Shown: positions 45,524 through 55,820, numbered from the stretch's first letter. The stretch: 64,000 nucleotides of DNA from a gamma proteobacterium symbiont of Ctena orbiculata (GCA_003058525.1 QBVD01000028.1:1-64000); one strand, 5' to 3'. Notes: generated by a model not told the origin, from the sequence alone. Numbers and translations: made by a program.

Positions 45524-46179
45524 AGCGTCGATACAGGCGGGACCCTTGTCTCTCCCACGTTGCTCACTGGATAGCATCCCAAGGGCGTCGATATCCGCCC
45601 GATAAGGGCCAGGCGATGCGTTTTCTCGAGCGATTGGATTCCGCGGCCGGTTTTTTCTCATTTCGGACCTTTTCTGATACCGAATACAGCCGTTCGCCCG
45701 GGTATGATCCCTTGGAAAAAGCGGTCCACGGCACCCTTGACGCATGCTGGGATCGACTTGTGACACTAAACCGTCAAGGGGCGGTAGTCTCTGTCACCAT
45801 CAATCGGACCAATGGGGTGGGTAGGGGATTGACCGATATTCATCAGGTCAGGGCCTTGTTTGTGGATGATGACAGGGGAGGCGATCCGGGAAGATTTCCT
45901 CTTGAGCCCCATATCCAGGTAGAGACATCACCTGGTCATCACCACTACTATTGGCTGGTGCAGGGCCTTCCGTTACGACATTTCTCCTCCTATCAGCAAC
46001 GGCTGGCCAAAGAGTACCAGGGCGATACCCGTGTACAGGTCCTGAATCAGTCGATGCAACTGCCCGGATTCTGGCGCAGAAAAAGTATCACCGAACCCCG
46101 GTTGCCGGTGGTGCTGGCAATCAGCGGTCACGACCCTTATCGATATTGTGAGCTGGGAAGTCTTATCATGACTGACTAG
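45520..46179 (+). CDS. RepB-like primase-domain protein, stand-alone
   Basis: A 219-residue protein resembling the archaeo-eukaryotic-type primase domain of RepB-family plasmid primases. All three core motifs are readable: the acidic strand ALFVDDDR (D116-D118), SPGHHHYYWLV (138-147) and QLPGFWRRK (180-188). It has no helicase domain and no plasmid context. The GTG start overlaps the amrB stop (GTGA), so it is translationally coupled to the Memo gene. Its TAG stop abuts a dispersed repeat. Role unknown. Confidence 0.82.
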   Translation: MKRRYRRDPCLSHVAHWIASQGRRYPPDKGQAMRFLERLDSAAGFFSFRTFSDTEYSRSPGYDPLEKAVHGTLDACWDRLVTLNRQGAVVSVTINRTNGVGRGLTDIHQVRALFVDDDRGGDPGRFPLEPHIQVETSPGHHHYYWLVQGLPLRHFSSYQQRLAKEYQGDTRVQVLNQSMQLPGFWRRKSITEPRLPVVLAISGHDPYRYCELGSLIMTD

Positions 46180-46260
46180 CCGCAAATGAACGCCAATCAC
46201 TGTAAATTTAACGCCAATATCTTCAAGGTCATTTTTTTGCGGGCGTTAATTTGCGGCCTG
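46179..46260. repeat. GCAAATGAACGCCAATCACC-type inverted repeat, locus 2
   Basis: The left arm GCCGCAAATGAACGCCAATC starts in the stop codon of the primase-like gene; the right arm TTGCGGGCGTTAATTTGCGG (46238-46257) is a reverse copy. A compact, nearly complete palindrome of about 80 bases between convergent genes, so it might act in transcription ending. Confidence 0.85.
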
Positions 46261-46336
46261 TTATTCTCAGCTTGATCCTCACATTATGAAGAGGGTCTCT
46301 TTCAAACAGGCGATCAATGCACGATTATACCGCGCA

Positions 46337-47956
46337 TCAATAGGGGAAGTAGTTATCGGGTATCAGTATCGTGGCTTTCTTCTGAACCCGGTCATCCAGG
46401 TAGGGAAAGTCGATTGTATAGTGGAGGCCCCGGCTCTCCCGGCGTGATTGGGCCGAGCGGATGATCATATCCGCGACATCGACCAGGTTACGCAGTTCCA
46501 GCAGATCGATAGTGACCCGGAAATTGCTGTAGTACTCGACGATCTCCCGGCGTAACAGATCGATTCGCCGGCATGCCCTCATCATACGCTTATTGCTGCG
46601 TACGATACCGACATAGTCCCACATGAAATGGCGCAGTTCATCCCAGTTATGTGAGACCACGACCTCTTCATCGGGTTCGGTAACCCGGCTTTCATCCCAG
46701 GGCGTCAGTTTGGGAGGCTCAGGGGTCTCGGCATCCAGGGCATGGATATCCTGGGCGGCGAGGTTGGCGAAAACCAGACATTCCAACAAGGAGTTGCTGG
46801 CCATGCGATTCGCCCCGTGCAGACCGGAGTAGGCGCTTTCGCCGATCACGTAGAGTCCGGCGATATCAGTCCGTGCCTGCTCGTCAGCCACCACGCCACC
46901 GCAGGTATAGTGGGCGGCCGGAACGACCGGTATCGGTTGCCGGGTGATATCGATGCCGAAGTCGAGACAGCGCTGATGGATGGTGGGAAAGTGCTCCTGT
47001 ATGAAATCGGCGGATTTATGGCTGATATCCAGATAGAGGCAGTCAGCACCGATGCGTTTCATCTCATGGTCGATGGCGCGGGCGACGATATCACGGGGCG
47101 CCAACTCTTCACGCTCGTCGAAACGATGCATGAAACGGCTGCCATCGGGGAGTTTCAACTGACCGCCTTCACCCCGGACTGCCTCTGAAATGAGAAAGCT
47201 TTTGGCCTCCGGATGGTAGAGGCAGGTGGGGTGAAACTGGATAAACTCCATATTTGCGACCCGACAACCGGCCCGCCAGGCCATGGCGATGCCATCACCC
47301 GTAGAGACATCGGGATTGCTTGTGTATTGATAGACTTTGCTCGCACCGCCTGTTGCCAGGACGACGAATCGAGCCCGGAAGGTTTCGACCTGGTTGTTTT
47401 TGTGGTCGAGGATATAGGCGCCATAACAGCGTTTTTGCTGCTTAATCTGACTGCGTTCGCTGGTGATCAGGTCAATAGCGATATGATGTTCGAATACGTC
47501 TATATTGGATTGAGCCAAAACTTGAGCCTGAAGCGTGGTTTCCACCTCTTTGCCTGTCGCATCGGCAGCATGGATCACACGGCGGTGGGAGTGTCCCCCC
47601 TCCCGGGTCAGGTGATAGCCGCTGCTGGACGATGAAGTGTCATCCCGGGTGAAATTGACACCTCCCTTGAGCAGCCAGTCGATGTTCATCGGTCCATGTT
47701 CCACTACCAGCTGAACTATTTTTTCATCGCACAGTCCTACACCGGCGTTAAGGGTGTCTTTCACATGTGACGCAACGCTGTCCTCCTCATCCAGAACGAC
47801 GGAGATCCCGCCCTGTGCATAATAGGTATTGGTCTCTTTAAGCTCACGCTTGGAGATTACGGCTATTTTCAGGTGCCTGTCCAGGTGCAGGGCCAGGCTC
47901 AAGCCGGCAGCACCGCTGCCGATGATGAGGACGTCATACTGATTATCGGTTGTCAT
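46337..47956 (-). CDS. nadB: L-aspartate oxidase
   Basis: A 539-residue flavoenzyme that oxidises L-aspartate to iminoaspartate, the first step of de novo NAD synthesis. The FAD-binding [13 protein letters not shown] is at the N-terminus, with [22 protein letters not shown] and [16 protein letters not shown] further on. Divergence from rpoE is the classic gammaproteobacterial arrangement. Confidence 0.98.
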   Translation of the reverse strand: MTTDNQYDVLIIGSGAAGLSLALHLDRHLKIAVISKRELKETNTYYAQGGISVVLDEEDSVASHVKDTLNAGVGLCDEKIVQLVVEHGPMNIDWLLKGGVNFTRDDTSSSSSGYHLTREGGHSHRRVIHAADATGKEVETTLQAQVLAQSNIDVFEHHIAIDLITSERSQIKQQKRCYGAYILDHKNNQVETFRARFVVLATGGASKVYQYTSNPDVSTGDGIAMAWRAGCRVANMEFIQFHPTCLYHPEAKSFLISEAVRGEGGQLKLPDGSRFMHRFDEREELAPRDIVARAIDHEMKRIGADCLYLDISHKSADFIQEHFPTIHQRCLDFGIDITRQPIPVVPAAHYTCGGVVADEQARTDIAGLYVIGESAYSGLHGANRMASNSLLECLVFANLAAQDIHALDAETPEPPKLTPWDESRVTEPDEEVVVSHNWDELRHFMWDYVGIVRSNKRMMRACRRIDLLRREIVEYYSNFRVTIDLLELRNLVDVADMIIRSAQSRRESRGLHYTIDFPYLDDRVQKKATILIPDNYFPY

Positions 47957-48062
47957 ATTTGCGGGGTTGAGTCGTTATGGTGATAATGCGCATCCAGATG
48001 TAATGCATCCTAGCTTAATTTGACATGTCATTGAACCAGATCAATTCAAGCGGGGATTGCGA

Positions 48063-48089
48063 GAACTAATCAACACCAAGACTGTCAAT
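48063..48089 (+). promoter_or_regulatory. Possible sigma-E promoter for rpoE
   Basis: GAACTA (48063-48068) and TCAA (48085-48088) are 16 bases apart, resembling sigma-E -35 and -10 boxes, about 50 bases before the rpoE ATG. rpoE operons are commonly autoregulated. The match is partial, so this is tentative. Confidence 0.35.
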
Positions 48090-48135
48090 GGGACTGTGCA
48101 CAGGATGTGCCCGTCACGAGGAGGTATCGGCCCGG

Positions 48136-48714
48136 ATGGGCGAGCGGTTAATCGATCAGGAACTCGTCGCACGGGTTCAGCAGGGTGATAAAAAAGCATT
48201 TGATCTGTTGGTGCTCAAATACCAGCAGAAGATCACCAATCTGATCTCACGCTATATCCGGGATCCGCATGAGGTGCTGGATGTGACCCAGGAGGCCTTT
48301 ATCAAGGCATACAGGGCCATGCCAAAATTTCGTGGCGACAGTGCTTTTTACACGTGGCTCTACCGGATCGCCATCAACACGGCCAAGAACTACCTTGTGG
48401 CTCAGGGACGTCGCCCACCTTCGGATGATGTCGAGGCAGAAGTGGCTGAACAAATGGACGTCGGTACGCGTCTAAAGGAGACAGGTACACCGGAGAATCA
48501 TGTATTGACGGAAGAGATCAGCATGACTGTACAAAAGGCGATCGACGATCTGCCCGAGGATCTGCGTACAGCCATCGTTCTGAGAGAGCTCGAGGGTATG
48601 AGCTACGAGGAGATCGCCAACGCCATGTCCTGCCCGGTCGGGACGGTTCGTTCGCGCATATTCAGGGCCCGTGAAGCGATCGACAAAAAACTGAGACCTT
48701 TGTTAAAACCTTAA
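48136..48714 (+). CDS. rpoE: RNA polymerase sigma factor RpoE (AlgU)
   Basis: A 192-residue extracytoplasmic sigma factor controlling envelope stress. Region 2 (FDLLVLKYQQKITNLISRYI, TWLYRIAINTAKNYL) and region 4 (ELEGMSYEEIANAMSCPVGT) are complete. ATG 48136 gives MGERLIDQELVARVQQGDKK, matching the E. coli N-terminus; a longer frame starts at 48088. GGAGG lies upstream. First gene of rpoE-rseABC-mucD. Confidence 0.97.
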   Translation: MGERLIDQELVARVQQGDKKAFDLLVLKYQQKITNLISRYIRDPHEVLDVTQEAFIKAYRAMPKFRGDSAFYTWLYRIAINTAKNYLVAQGRRPPSDDVEAEVAEQMDVGTRLKETGTPENHVLTEEISMTVQKAIDDLPEDLRTAIVLRELEGMSYEEIANAMSCPVGTVRSRIFRAREAIDKKLRPLLKP

Positions 48715-48730
48715 TATCAGGCATATAAAG

Positions 48731-49327
48731 ATGACTGAGCAAGAGTTCGAAAGATTATCCGCACTGGTGGACGATGAAATTTCAGAACATGAAATTTCGG
48801 GTGAAATCAATAAGCTGAAGAATACTCAAGAGAGTCAGGATATCTGGTCACGCTACCATCTGATAGGGGATGCGATGCGTAACGAACTTGGCCAAATCCA
48901 TGACCCGGAGATGGCCCGCTCCATCTGCCGGCACATTGAAAATGAACCGATTGTACTGGCTCCCGCCGCTTTGAAGCCCCGTTCGGCAAATAAGAAACGG
49001 GCCATCACGGGACTTGCGGTAGCGGCATCACTGACAGCGGCGGCAGTCGTTATGGCTCCCCAGCTGATCAATCCGGGCAGCTCAGAAACACCGAATCAGC
49101 TCGCATCGAGCGATCAACTCCCGATTAGCAATCAGAATCAGAGACCGGAGAGTAATACAGTCTATGTGGCTGAAAACGGTACCCGTTGGAAACTGCTGAA
49201 AAAGCCCAAGGTCGAATCGCGTCTGAATGACTATCTGCTGAATCACCAGGACCTTTCGCCATCGAGCAATATCAAGGGCATCATGCCCTACGCCACATTC
49301 GTCAGTTACGATGAAAACAAGCAGTGA
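48731..49327 (+). CDS. rseA: Anti-sigma-E factor RseA (MucA)
   Basis: A 198-residue single-pass membrane anti-sigma factor. The N-terminal cytoplasmic domain (LSALVDDEISEHEI, then WSRYHLIGDAMRNEL) binds RpoE. The transmembrane helix is at about 92-110, and the periplasmic part should be cut in the regulated proteolytic cascade. It starts 16 bases after rpoE and overlaps rseB. Confidence 0.93.
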   Translation: MTEQEFERLSALVDDEISEHEISGEINKLKNTQESQDIWSRYHLIGDAMRNELGQIHDPEMARSICRHIENEPIVLAPAALKPRSANKKRAITGLAVAASLTAAAVVMAPQLINPGSSETPNQLASSDQLPISNQNQRPESNTVYVAENGTRWKLLKKPKVESRLNDYLLNHQDLSPSSNIKGIMPYATFVSYDENKQ

Positions 49328-49353
49328 ATGGTGCCAGCCGAGATGCATACGGA

Positions 49354-50355
49354 ATGAGTTCAGTGCCTCATATCAGTAACCGCCTCAGCCAGGCCTGTAT
49401 GCTCCTGTGCCTGTTCTTGGTGATTTCCCAGTCCACATCCGCTGCGGATGATCCCTCGCCCAAGGATTGGCTTGAGCGTATGATGCGGGCGGTACAACAG
49501 CTGAACTATCAGGGTACCTTCATCTATCTGCACGACAATCAGCTTGAGAGCATGAAAATCGTACATGCGGTGCAGGGCGATCGTGTAAGAGAGAGCCTGA
49601 TGTCCCTTAACGGAACCCCACGCGAGGTGATTCGCGACGAGGAGTCGGTGACCTGCGTATTGCCTGATTCAAACGAGGTTTCTATTGATAGGCGAACTCC
49701 CAGCACCAAATTCCTCAATATTCTACCGCAAGACCTGGACCAACTCGATAACCACTACAGCTTTCAAAATGTCGGCAAGAGCCGGATCGCCAATCGTCAG
49801 GCTCAGGTTGTGTTGATTGTTCCGAATGATCGCCTGCGTTATGGCTACCGATTCGCACTCGATATCGAAAGCGGTCTGCCGCTGAAATCCGATTTGCTGA
49901 ATGAACATGGCGAATTGGTCGAACAGACGATGTTCACTGACCTACAGATAGGCGTCGCGGAAATCAGTGAACTCCACAACAGGGAGTCTCTGTTTACCTA
50001 CCGGTTGAAAAGTCATCCCGATGAAACAAACAAAATACCCCTGTTGAATCCCAACAAATGGGATTTCATTGGCTTGCCCAGCGGATTCAGACTAAGAATG
50101 CAACATCAATTGATCGACCCACAGGGCAGTGATCCCATAGATCAGTATGTATTCAGTGATGGTTTGAGTTCACTTTCCGTCTTTGTCGAACCGGAAACCA
50201 GGGAAGAGGCATTCAGGGGGGTATCACGACTTGGTGCCATCAATGCCTGGGGAGGCCAGGTTGAAGGTTTTCAGGTGACTGCAGTGGGCGAGGTGCCAGC
50301 GGTTACTATTCTGGGTATTGTGCAAGGCATGCAGCTCAAGCAAACTCATGATTGA
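49354..50355 (+). CDS. rseB: Sigma-E regulatory protein RseB (MucB)
   Basis: A periplasmic protein of about 333 residues that protects RseA from proteolysis and senses lipid/LPS signals. Signal peptide at the start (h-region CMLLCLFLVIS, cut near TSA-ADD), then the N-terminal LolA-like domain (LNYQGTFIYLHDNQLESMKI) and a C-terminal domain. ATG 49354 is chosen for the signal peptide; GTG 49324, overlapping the rseA stop, is an alternative. It overlaps rseC by 8 bases. Confidence 0.93.
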   Translation: MSSVPHISNRLSQACMLLCLFLVISQSTSAADDPSPKDWLERMMRAVQQLNYQGTFIYLHDNQLESMKIVHAVQGDRVRESLMSLNGTPREVIRDEESVTCVLPDSNEVSIDRRTPSTKFLNILPQDLDQLDNHYSFQNVGKSRIANRQAQVVLIVPNDRLRYGYRFALDIESGLPLKSDLLNEHGELVEQTMFTDLQIGVAEISELHNRESLFTYRLKSHPDETNKIPLLNPNKWDFIGLPSGFRLRMQHQLIDPQGSDPIDQYVFSDGLSSLSVFVEPETREEAFRGVSRLGAINAWGGQVEGFQVTAVGEVPAVTILGIVQGMQLKQTHD

Positions 50356-50833
50356 GGAGCCTGCAACCGTCATCAGCATTGATGATGAACACGCAGTCGT
50401 AGAGACAGAACAACGCCCAGCCTGTGGCGCTTGTGCCAATGCCGGCGGATGCAGTACCTCAGTACTCAGCGGGCTCTTCAAACGACGACACAACAGGCTC
50501 AGAGTTTTCAATCCCATTCATGCCAGGCCGGGCCAACGGGTTATTATCGGATTGCAGGAGAATGCGCTTCTGAAAGTCTCTTTTCTTGCCTATCTGCTAC
50601 CGCTCGTATGTATGATATTGATGGCGATCCTGATGCAGGCTGCGGCAACGCTTTTTATATGGCAGATTGGGGAACTCCCGCAAGTGGTCGGTGGTCTATT
50701 GGGCCTGATTGGCGGATTTATTCTACTCAGGCAGCTTGCCGGGCAGAAGCAGAATGAACCAGGTTATCAAGCAGTCATATTGCGTCTGGCCGGCACTGTG
50801 AACGTTGAGTTTTCAAAAGAGTATATTGGCTAG
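50348..50833 (+). CDS. rseC: RseC/MucC family membrane protein
   Basis: A 161-residue inner-membrane protein with an N-terminal Cys cluster (CGACANAGGC) and two transmembrane helices (about 75-98 and 108-128). RseC proteins modulate sigma-E signalling and are also tied to redox/SoxR reduction. ATG 50348 overlaps the rseB stop, which favours it over 50318. Confidence 0.9.
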   Translation: MIEEPATVISIDDEHAVVETEQRPACGACANAGGCSTSVLSGLFKRRHNRLRVFNPIHARPGQRVIIGLQENALLKVSFLAYLLPLVCMILMAILMQAAATLFIWQIGELPQVVGGLLGLIGGFILLRQLAGQKQNEPGYQAVILRLAGTVNVEFSKEYIG

Positions 50834-50915
50834 ATGCCTACCCGCTGCTGACCGAAACCTTATTTCCATGACATATTCCTTGCGCTATTTTCAAGTTTCC
50901 TCCAGGAGCTGTAAC

Positions 50916-52352
50916 ATGAGACTAATTAAAATCCCCGCATACATTTTTACAGTAGTCATACTGGGATTAATCTTTACTGTTCCGCTAAATGCCAGGGAGC
51001 TGCCGAATTTTGCGGATTTAGCAGAAGAAAACGCCCCTTCAGTGGTGAATATCAGCACCAAACAGAAGTCTCTGAGTCAAAACCTGCAGCGTTTCAATAT
51101 TCCTGAGTTGGAAGACTTCCCTGAGGGCAGTCCACTTGGGGAACTGATGAAAAAGTTCTTTGGAAATCATGGATTCCCAATGCCGGACGAGGGACCTGAA
51201 AAGCGCTCGCTCGGCTCCGGATTCATTATTTCCGCGGATGGGTACATATTGACCAACAACCATGTTGTCGATGAGGCGGATCAGATTCTGGTACGCATGA
51301 ATGACCGCAGAGAGTTCGTGGCCGAGGTGGTTGGAAAGGATGAGCGCAGCGATATCGCCCTGATAAAAATCGATGCCGAGGATCTTCCTGTGGTGGAAAT
51401 AGGGGACTCCAAACGGCTTAGAGTGGGCGAATGGGTGTTGGCGATCGGATCGCCGTTTGGTTTCGATCATTCAGTTACCGCGGGTATCGTGAGTGCCAAA
51501 GGCCGTAATCTACCAAGCGAGAATTATGTCCCTTTCATCCAGACCGATGTGGCTATCAATCCCGGTAATTCCGGGGGTCCGCTGTTTAATCTTGATGGCA
51601 AGGTCGTTGGCATCAATTCTCAAATCTACAGCCGTTCGGGCGGTTTTATGGGACTCTCATTCGCCATACCCATTGAAATGGCGATCGATGTTGCCGAACA
51701 GCTGAAGACCCGGGGGCGCGTCACCCGTGGCTGGCTTGGTGTATTGATTCAGGATGTAACCAATGATCTTGCCGACAGCTTTGGCATGGAGCATCCTCGT
51801 GGTGCACTGATCGCACGCGTACTGCCGGACAGCCCTTCCGAAGAGGCGGGATTGCAGGTAGGTGATGTCATTTTGGAGTTTAACGGCGCCAAGATTGCCA
51901 CCTCTTCTGAGTTACCGCCACTGGTGGGCAGGAGTAATGTGGATAAGCCTGCGCTGCTGAGAATTTTGCGCAACGGCAAAATCAAAGAGATCAATGTCAA
52001 TATCGGAGAGCTGCCGGCGGAAGATGAAATGGCGCTGGCCGGTAGTCAGGCACCGAAAGTCTCGGAGAACCGACTCGGTCTGATGGTCTCATCGGTCAGT
52101 CCGCAATTGCAAAAACAGTTGCGCCTACCCAGTCAGCGCGGTGTAGTGGTGGACTCGGTAACGGGGCAAGCCGCGCGGGAAGCCGGTATCCAGCAAGGTG
52201 ACATTATCATTATGATCAATCAGCAAGAGATTGAGGGAGTAGAACATTTTAATCGATTGGTCAAGGAGTTAGCGGCAGACAAAACAGTGCCCCTACTGGT
52301 TCATCGCAATACGGGGCCAATTTTTCTCGCATTGCGCGTTCCTGAAGAGTGA
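50916..52352 (+). CDS. mucD: Periplasmic Do-type serine protease MucD/DegP
   Basis: A 478-residue HtrA-family protease that degrades misfolded periplasmic proteins. Signal peptide at the start; catalytic triad H116 (TNNHVV), D146 (RSDIAL) and S219 (GNSGGP); two PDZ domains follow (about 275-365 and 385-475). ATG 50916 has GGAG 7 bases upstream and gives the signal peptide. It overlaps the next gene by 4 bases (GTGA). Confidence 0.97.
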   Translation: MRLIKIPAYIFTVVILGLIFTVPLNARELPNFADLAEENAPSVVNISTKQKSLSQNLQRFNIPELEDFPEGSPLGELMKKFFGNHGFPMPDEGPEKRSLGSGFIISADGYILTNNHVVDEADQILVRMNDRREFVAEVVGKDERSDIALIKIDAEDLPVVEIGDSKRLRVGEWVLAIGSPFGFDHSVTAGIVSAKGRNLPSENYVPFIQTDVAINPGNSGGPLFNLDGKVVGINSQIYSRSGGFMGLSFAIPIEMAIDVAEQLKTRGRVTRGWLGVLIQDVTNDLADSFGMEHPRGALIARVLPDSPSEEAGLQVGDVILEFNGAKIATSSELPPLVGRSNVDKPALLRILRNGKIKEINVNIGELPAEDEMALAGSQAPKVSENRLGLMVSSVSPQLQKQLRLPSQRGVVVDSVTGQAAREAGIQQGDIIIMINQQEIEGVEHFNRLVKELAADKTVPLLVHRNTGPIFLALRVPEE

Positions 52353-52591
52353 CCGCTCTGTATTTCTATTACAGAGAGGGTTGCCATCTTTGCGATGACA
52401 TGCTGATGGAGCTTGAACGGCTGCAAGCGGAGTGGGGCTTTGAGCTTATCGAGGTCGATATAGACCGCAATCCCGCCATCCGGGAGAAGTACCAGACTCG
52501 GATACCGATACTGGAAGATCACCAGGGAAGGTGTCTGAGTGAATATTTTCTCGACCAGGTGACGCTTCTACGCTATTTGCAGGGCGCTTGA
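52349..52591 (+). CDS. Glutaredoxin-like small protein
   Basis: An 80-residue thioredoxin-fold protein of the glutaredoxin-like (DUF836) type. The redox motif is C12-H-L-C15, and TRIPILE supplies the usual cis-proline. GTG 52349 overlaps the mucD stop, so it is coupled to the stress operon and ends it. It probably handles thiol redox in the cytoplasm, since no signal peptide is present. Confidence 0.88.
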   Translation: MTALYFYYREGCHLCDDMLMELERLQAEWGFELIEVDIDRNPAIREKYQTRIPILEDHQGRCLSEYFLDQVTLLRYLQGA

Positions 52592-52630
52592 TTTGGTATC
52601 ATTGCAGGTTTGCGGCATCAAACAACGATT

Positions 52631-52662
52631 GAAACGCCCCGAGACGGGGCGTTTCTGTTTTT
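52631..52662 (+). terminator. Intrinsic terminator after the rpoE operon
   Basis: GAAACGCCCC (52631-52640) and GGGGCGTTTC (52646-52655) form a perfect 10-bp stem with a 5-base loop, followed by TGTTTTTC. It separates the stress operon from lepA, whose ATG is 22 bases further on; a lepA promoter would have to overlap it or lie within mucD/grx. Confidence 0.92.
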
Positions 52663-52683
52663 CGACGAGATCTTCAGGGCTCT

Positions 52684-54489
52684 ATGGCAGATTTGCAACA
52701 TATCCGTAATTTTTCAATCATTGCGCACATCGATCATGGAAAATCGACAATTGCGGATCGATTTATCCAGAATTGTGGAGGATTGACTGATCGTGAAATG
52801 GCGGATCAGGTGTGTGACTCCATGGATCTGGAGCGCGAGCGGGGCATTACGATCAAGGCACAGAGTGTAACGCTCGATTATCGGGCTGAAAACGGCGAGA
52901 CATATCAACTCAACTTTATCGATACCCCCGGCCATGTGGATTTTTCCTATGAAGTGTCCCGTTCCCTCTCGGCCTGTGAAGGAGCGTTGCTGGTAGTCGA
53001 CGCTGCACAGGGTGTCGAAGCACAGAGTGTAGCCAACTGTTATACCGCTATCGAGCAGGGACTCGAAGTGATGCCTGTGCTGAATAAAATTGATCTGCCG
53101 TCGGCGGATCCCGAACGGGTCATCAATGAGATCGAAGAGATTATCGGGCTGGATGCCGGGAATGCAATTCGGGTCAGTGCCAAAACAGGTCTTGGTATCG
53201 ATGAACTGCTGGAGCAGCTGGTGGCAACCATTCCACCCCCTTCCGGGGATGCAGATGAGCCTTTGCAGGCGCTTATCATCGATTCCTGGTTTGATTCCTA
53301 TGTGGGAGTGATTTCGCTGATACGTGTCATGAATGGAGTAATCAGGCCAAAGGACAAGATGCGGATAATGTCCACAGGGCGGGTTTTCCAGGTGGAGAAG
53401 GTGGGTGTTTTCACCCCTAAACAACTCAACAAATCACAACTGGGGACCGGAGAGGTGGGTTTTGTCATTGCAGGCATCAAGGAGATAGACGGTGCTCCGG
53501 TGGGTGACACCATCACGCTTGAAAATCGCCAGGCATCTGTACCTCTGCCCGGATTCGAAGAGATGCGCCCACGGGTCTTCTCCGGCCTCTATCCGGTCAA
53601 CTCAGATGACTATGAGGCCCTGCGGGATGCACTACAGAAACTGCGCCTCAATGATGCTGCACTGCACTATGAGCCGGAGACCTCACAAGCCCTGGGATTT
53701 GGTTTTCGTTGCGGTTTCCTGGGCATGCTGCACATGGAGATCGTCCAGGAGCGCCTGGAGCGCGAGTACGATCTCGATCTGATCACTACCGCGCCCTCCG
53801 TGGTGTATGAGGTGTTGAAAAACAGTGGTGAACTGATTCATATTGAGAATCCGGCTGCATTACCCGACCCCAGCAAGATCGAAGAAGTCCGCGAACCTGT
53901 GATCAATGCAACGATCCTTGTGCCCCAGGACTACCTGGGTAATGTGATCACGCTTTGCATTGAAAAGCGTGGTGTACAGAAAAACATGCAGTACCTGGCC
54001 GGGCAGGTACAGTTGAGCTACGAACTGCCGATGAACGAAGTGGTGCTCGATTTCTTCGATCGGCTCAAGTCGGTGAGTCGTGGGTATGCATCGTTTGAAT
54101 ATGAGTTCACCCATTTTCAAGTGGCCCCACTGGTGAAGCTGGATGTGTTGATCAACGGTGACCGGGTGGATGCCCTCACTTTGATCGTTCACAAAGATCA
54201 GTCTCAAAGCCGTGGTCGTGAACTGACAACGAAAATGAAGGAGATCATTCCGCGACAGATGTTTGAAGTTGCCATCCAAGCGGCGATCGGCAATAAAATC
54301 ATTGCCCGAACGACGGTTAAGGCTTTACGTAAGAATGTAACGGCCAAATGTTACGGGGGCGATATCACACGCAAGCGCAAGCTGCTTGAGAAGCAGAAAG
54401 CGGGGAAAAAGCGTATGAAACAGGTTGGTAAGGTAGAAATCCCACAGGATGCCTTTCTTGCCGTGCTGCAAGTGGGTAAGGATAATTAG
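52684..54489 (+). CDS. lepA: Elongation factor 4 (LepA)
   Basis: A 601-residue translational GTPase that can back-translocate ribosomes. GTPase motifs are AHIDHGKST (G1), DTPGHVD (G3) and NKID (G4). The LepA-specific C-terminal region is present ([20 protein letters not shown], then [17 protein letters not shown]). Upstream of lepB, as in most gammaproteobacteria. Confidence 0.98.
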   Translation: MADLQHIRNFSIIAHIDHGKSTIADRFIQNCGGLTDREMADQVCDSMDLERERGITIKAQSVTLDYRAENGETYQLNFIDTPGHVDFSYEVSRSLSACEGALLVVDAAQGVEAQSVANCYTAIEQGLEVMPVLNKIDLPSADPERVINEIEEIIGLDAGNAIRVSAKTGLGIDELLEQLVATIPPPSGDADEPLQALIIDSWFDSYVGVISLIRVMNGVIRPKDKMRIMSTGRVFQVEKVGVFTPKQLNKSQLGTGEVGFVIAGIKEIDGAPVGDTITLENRQASVPLPGFEEMRPRVFSGLYPVNSDDYEALRDALQKLRLNDAALHYEPETSQALGFGFRCGFLGMLHMEIVQERLEREYDLDLITTAPSVVYEVLKNSGELIHIENPAALPDPSKIEEVREPVINATILVPQDYLGNVITLCIEKRGVQKNMQYLAGQVQLSYELPMNEVVLDFFDRLKSVSRGYASFEYEFTHFQVAPLVKLDVLINGDRVDALTLIVHKDQSQSRGRELTTKMKEIIPRQMFEVAIQAAIGNKIIARTTVKALRKNVTAKCYGGDITRKRKLLEKQKAGKKRMKQVGKVEIPQDAFLAVLQVGKDN

Positions 54490-54516
54490 CTCTCCAGGAG
54501 AGGATACCAAAAAACA

Positions 54517-55362
54517 ATGAATTTTGATTTTCCTACATTTCTTGTTGTCGCCAGTGCCCTGACAGGCGGCATCTGGTTGTTGGACAGCATCTTTCTGGCA
54601 CCGAAACGACGTCAGCTGGCAACTGATCAAAGTGTAGATACGGATGAGGTTTCAGCCGCAGGAAAAGAGCCTCTGATCGTTGAGTACTCACGTTCTTTCT
54701 TTCCTGTAATATTCGCCGTATTGATACTCCGTTCCTTTCTGGTGGAACCATTTCGTATTCCTTCCGGGTCGATGATGCCAACGCTGCTGGTTGGGGATTT
54801 TATTCTGGTGAACAAGTTCAGCTACGGAATACGCTTGCCCGTCTTGAATAAGAAAATAATAGAACTGGGTGATCCACAGCGGGGTGACCCCGTCGTCTTC
54901 CGTTATCCAAAACAGCCTTGGGTGGATTACATCAAGCGTGTCATCGCAATACCGGGGGACACGGTCTATTACCGAAGCAAGACCCTGTATGTGAATGGAG
55001 AGGCGATGCCGCAAACTCCTGTGGGTCGGTATACAGGTACCGGCAGTGGAGTACGCATGACCGGTGCCATAATGGCCATGGAAGATCTTGATGGGACTGA
55101 ACATTCGGTTCTGATCAATCCGCTTGCACCTGATCTGCCCACCGGATGCAGGGTTTTGAGCCAGGGACCGATCACCATTCCACAAGGACAATATTTTGTG
55201 ATGGGCGACAATCGGGACAACAGTAACGATAGCCGTTGTTGGGGGCTGGTTCCCGATGAGAATCTTGTCGGTAAGGCCTTCGGTATTTGGATGAATTGGG
55301 ATTCCGAAATCGATTCATTCCCGCCAATAGCATGGGAACGCATCGGAAAGGGTATTGAATAG
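54517..55362 (+). CDS. lepB: Signal peptidase I
   Basis: A 281-residue inner-membrane protease that removes signal peptides. Two N-terminal transmembrane helices (about 8-28 and 60-76) precede the periplasmic domain with catalytic S85 (SGSMMPTL) and K140 (YIKRVIAIPGD). GDNRDNSNDSR is the conserved box E. Normal length. Confidence 0.98.
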   Translation: MNFDFPTFLVVASALTGGIWLLDSIFLAPKRRQLATDQSVDTDEVSAAGKEPLIVEYSRSFFPVIFAVLILRSFLVEPFRIPSGSMMPTLLVGDFILVNKFSYGIRLPVLNKKIIELGDPQRGDPVVFRYPKQPWVDYIKRVIAIPGDTVYYRSKTLYVNGEAMPQTPVGRYTGTGSGVRMTGAIMAMEDLDGTEHSVLINPLAPDLPTGCRVLSQGPITIPQGQYFVMGDNRDNSNDSRCWGLVPDENLVGKAFGIWMNWDSEIDSFPPIAWERIGKGIE

Positions 55363-55445
55363 TCGTTTTAAACAAAATTCACTTGCTGAATAGTCTGCTA
55401 TCAGCTATTTGTGCTGTTTCTTCATGAAATATCGAGGTATCTCAT

Positions 55446-55820
55446 ATGCAATCACTACAAAAGCAAAAAGGACTCACGTTTATCAGCTGGTTGGTGATCC
55501 TGATCGTAGCGGGTTTTTTGGTTTATGTCGGTATCAAGATTACCCCTGTCTATATCGACCATTATGCAGTTAAAGCAGCTCTTGAATCGGTGAAAAACGA
55601 ACCATTGTCCGCACGTAAGTCAAAAAGGGAAATTCGCAATATGATTCTCAGGAGATTGGATATAAATAGTATCCGCCATGTTAATCAGGATCACATAAAT
55701 ATAAAGCGCAGTGGTAAAATCACTACAATCAATGTCGCATATGAAGAGCGCCGACACATTGCGCATAACGTTTCTTTGATTTTGACTTTTGATGAAAGCG
55801 TTGAGCTAACAGCCAATTGA
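55446..55820 (+). CDS. DUF4845 membrane protein
   Basis: A 124-residue protein of the DUF4845 family, regularly found between lepB and rnc in gammaproteobacteria. The N-terminus KQKGLTFISWLVI resembles a type IV prepilin signal, but there is no Glu at position 5 of the mature form. One transmembrane helix (about 13-33), then a soluble domain. Function unknown. Confidence 0.9.
   Translation: MQSLQKQKGLTFISWLVILIVAGFLVYVGIKITPVYIDHYAVKAALESVKNEPLSARKSKREIRNMILRRLDINSIRHVNQDHINIKRSGKITTINVAYEERRHIAHNVSLILTFDESVELTAN

Noticed and set aside
45520-46179. RepB-like gene as a sign of a plasmid or integrated replicon
   Set aside because: No iterons, partition, helicase or integrase genes nearby; surrounding genes are chromosomal with normal synteny.
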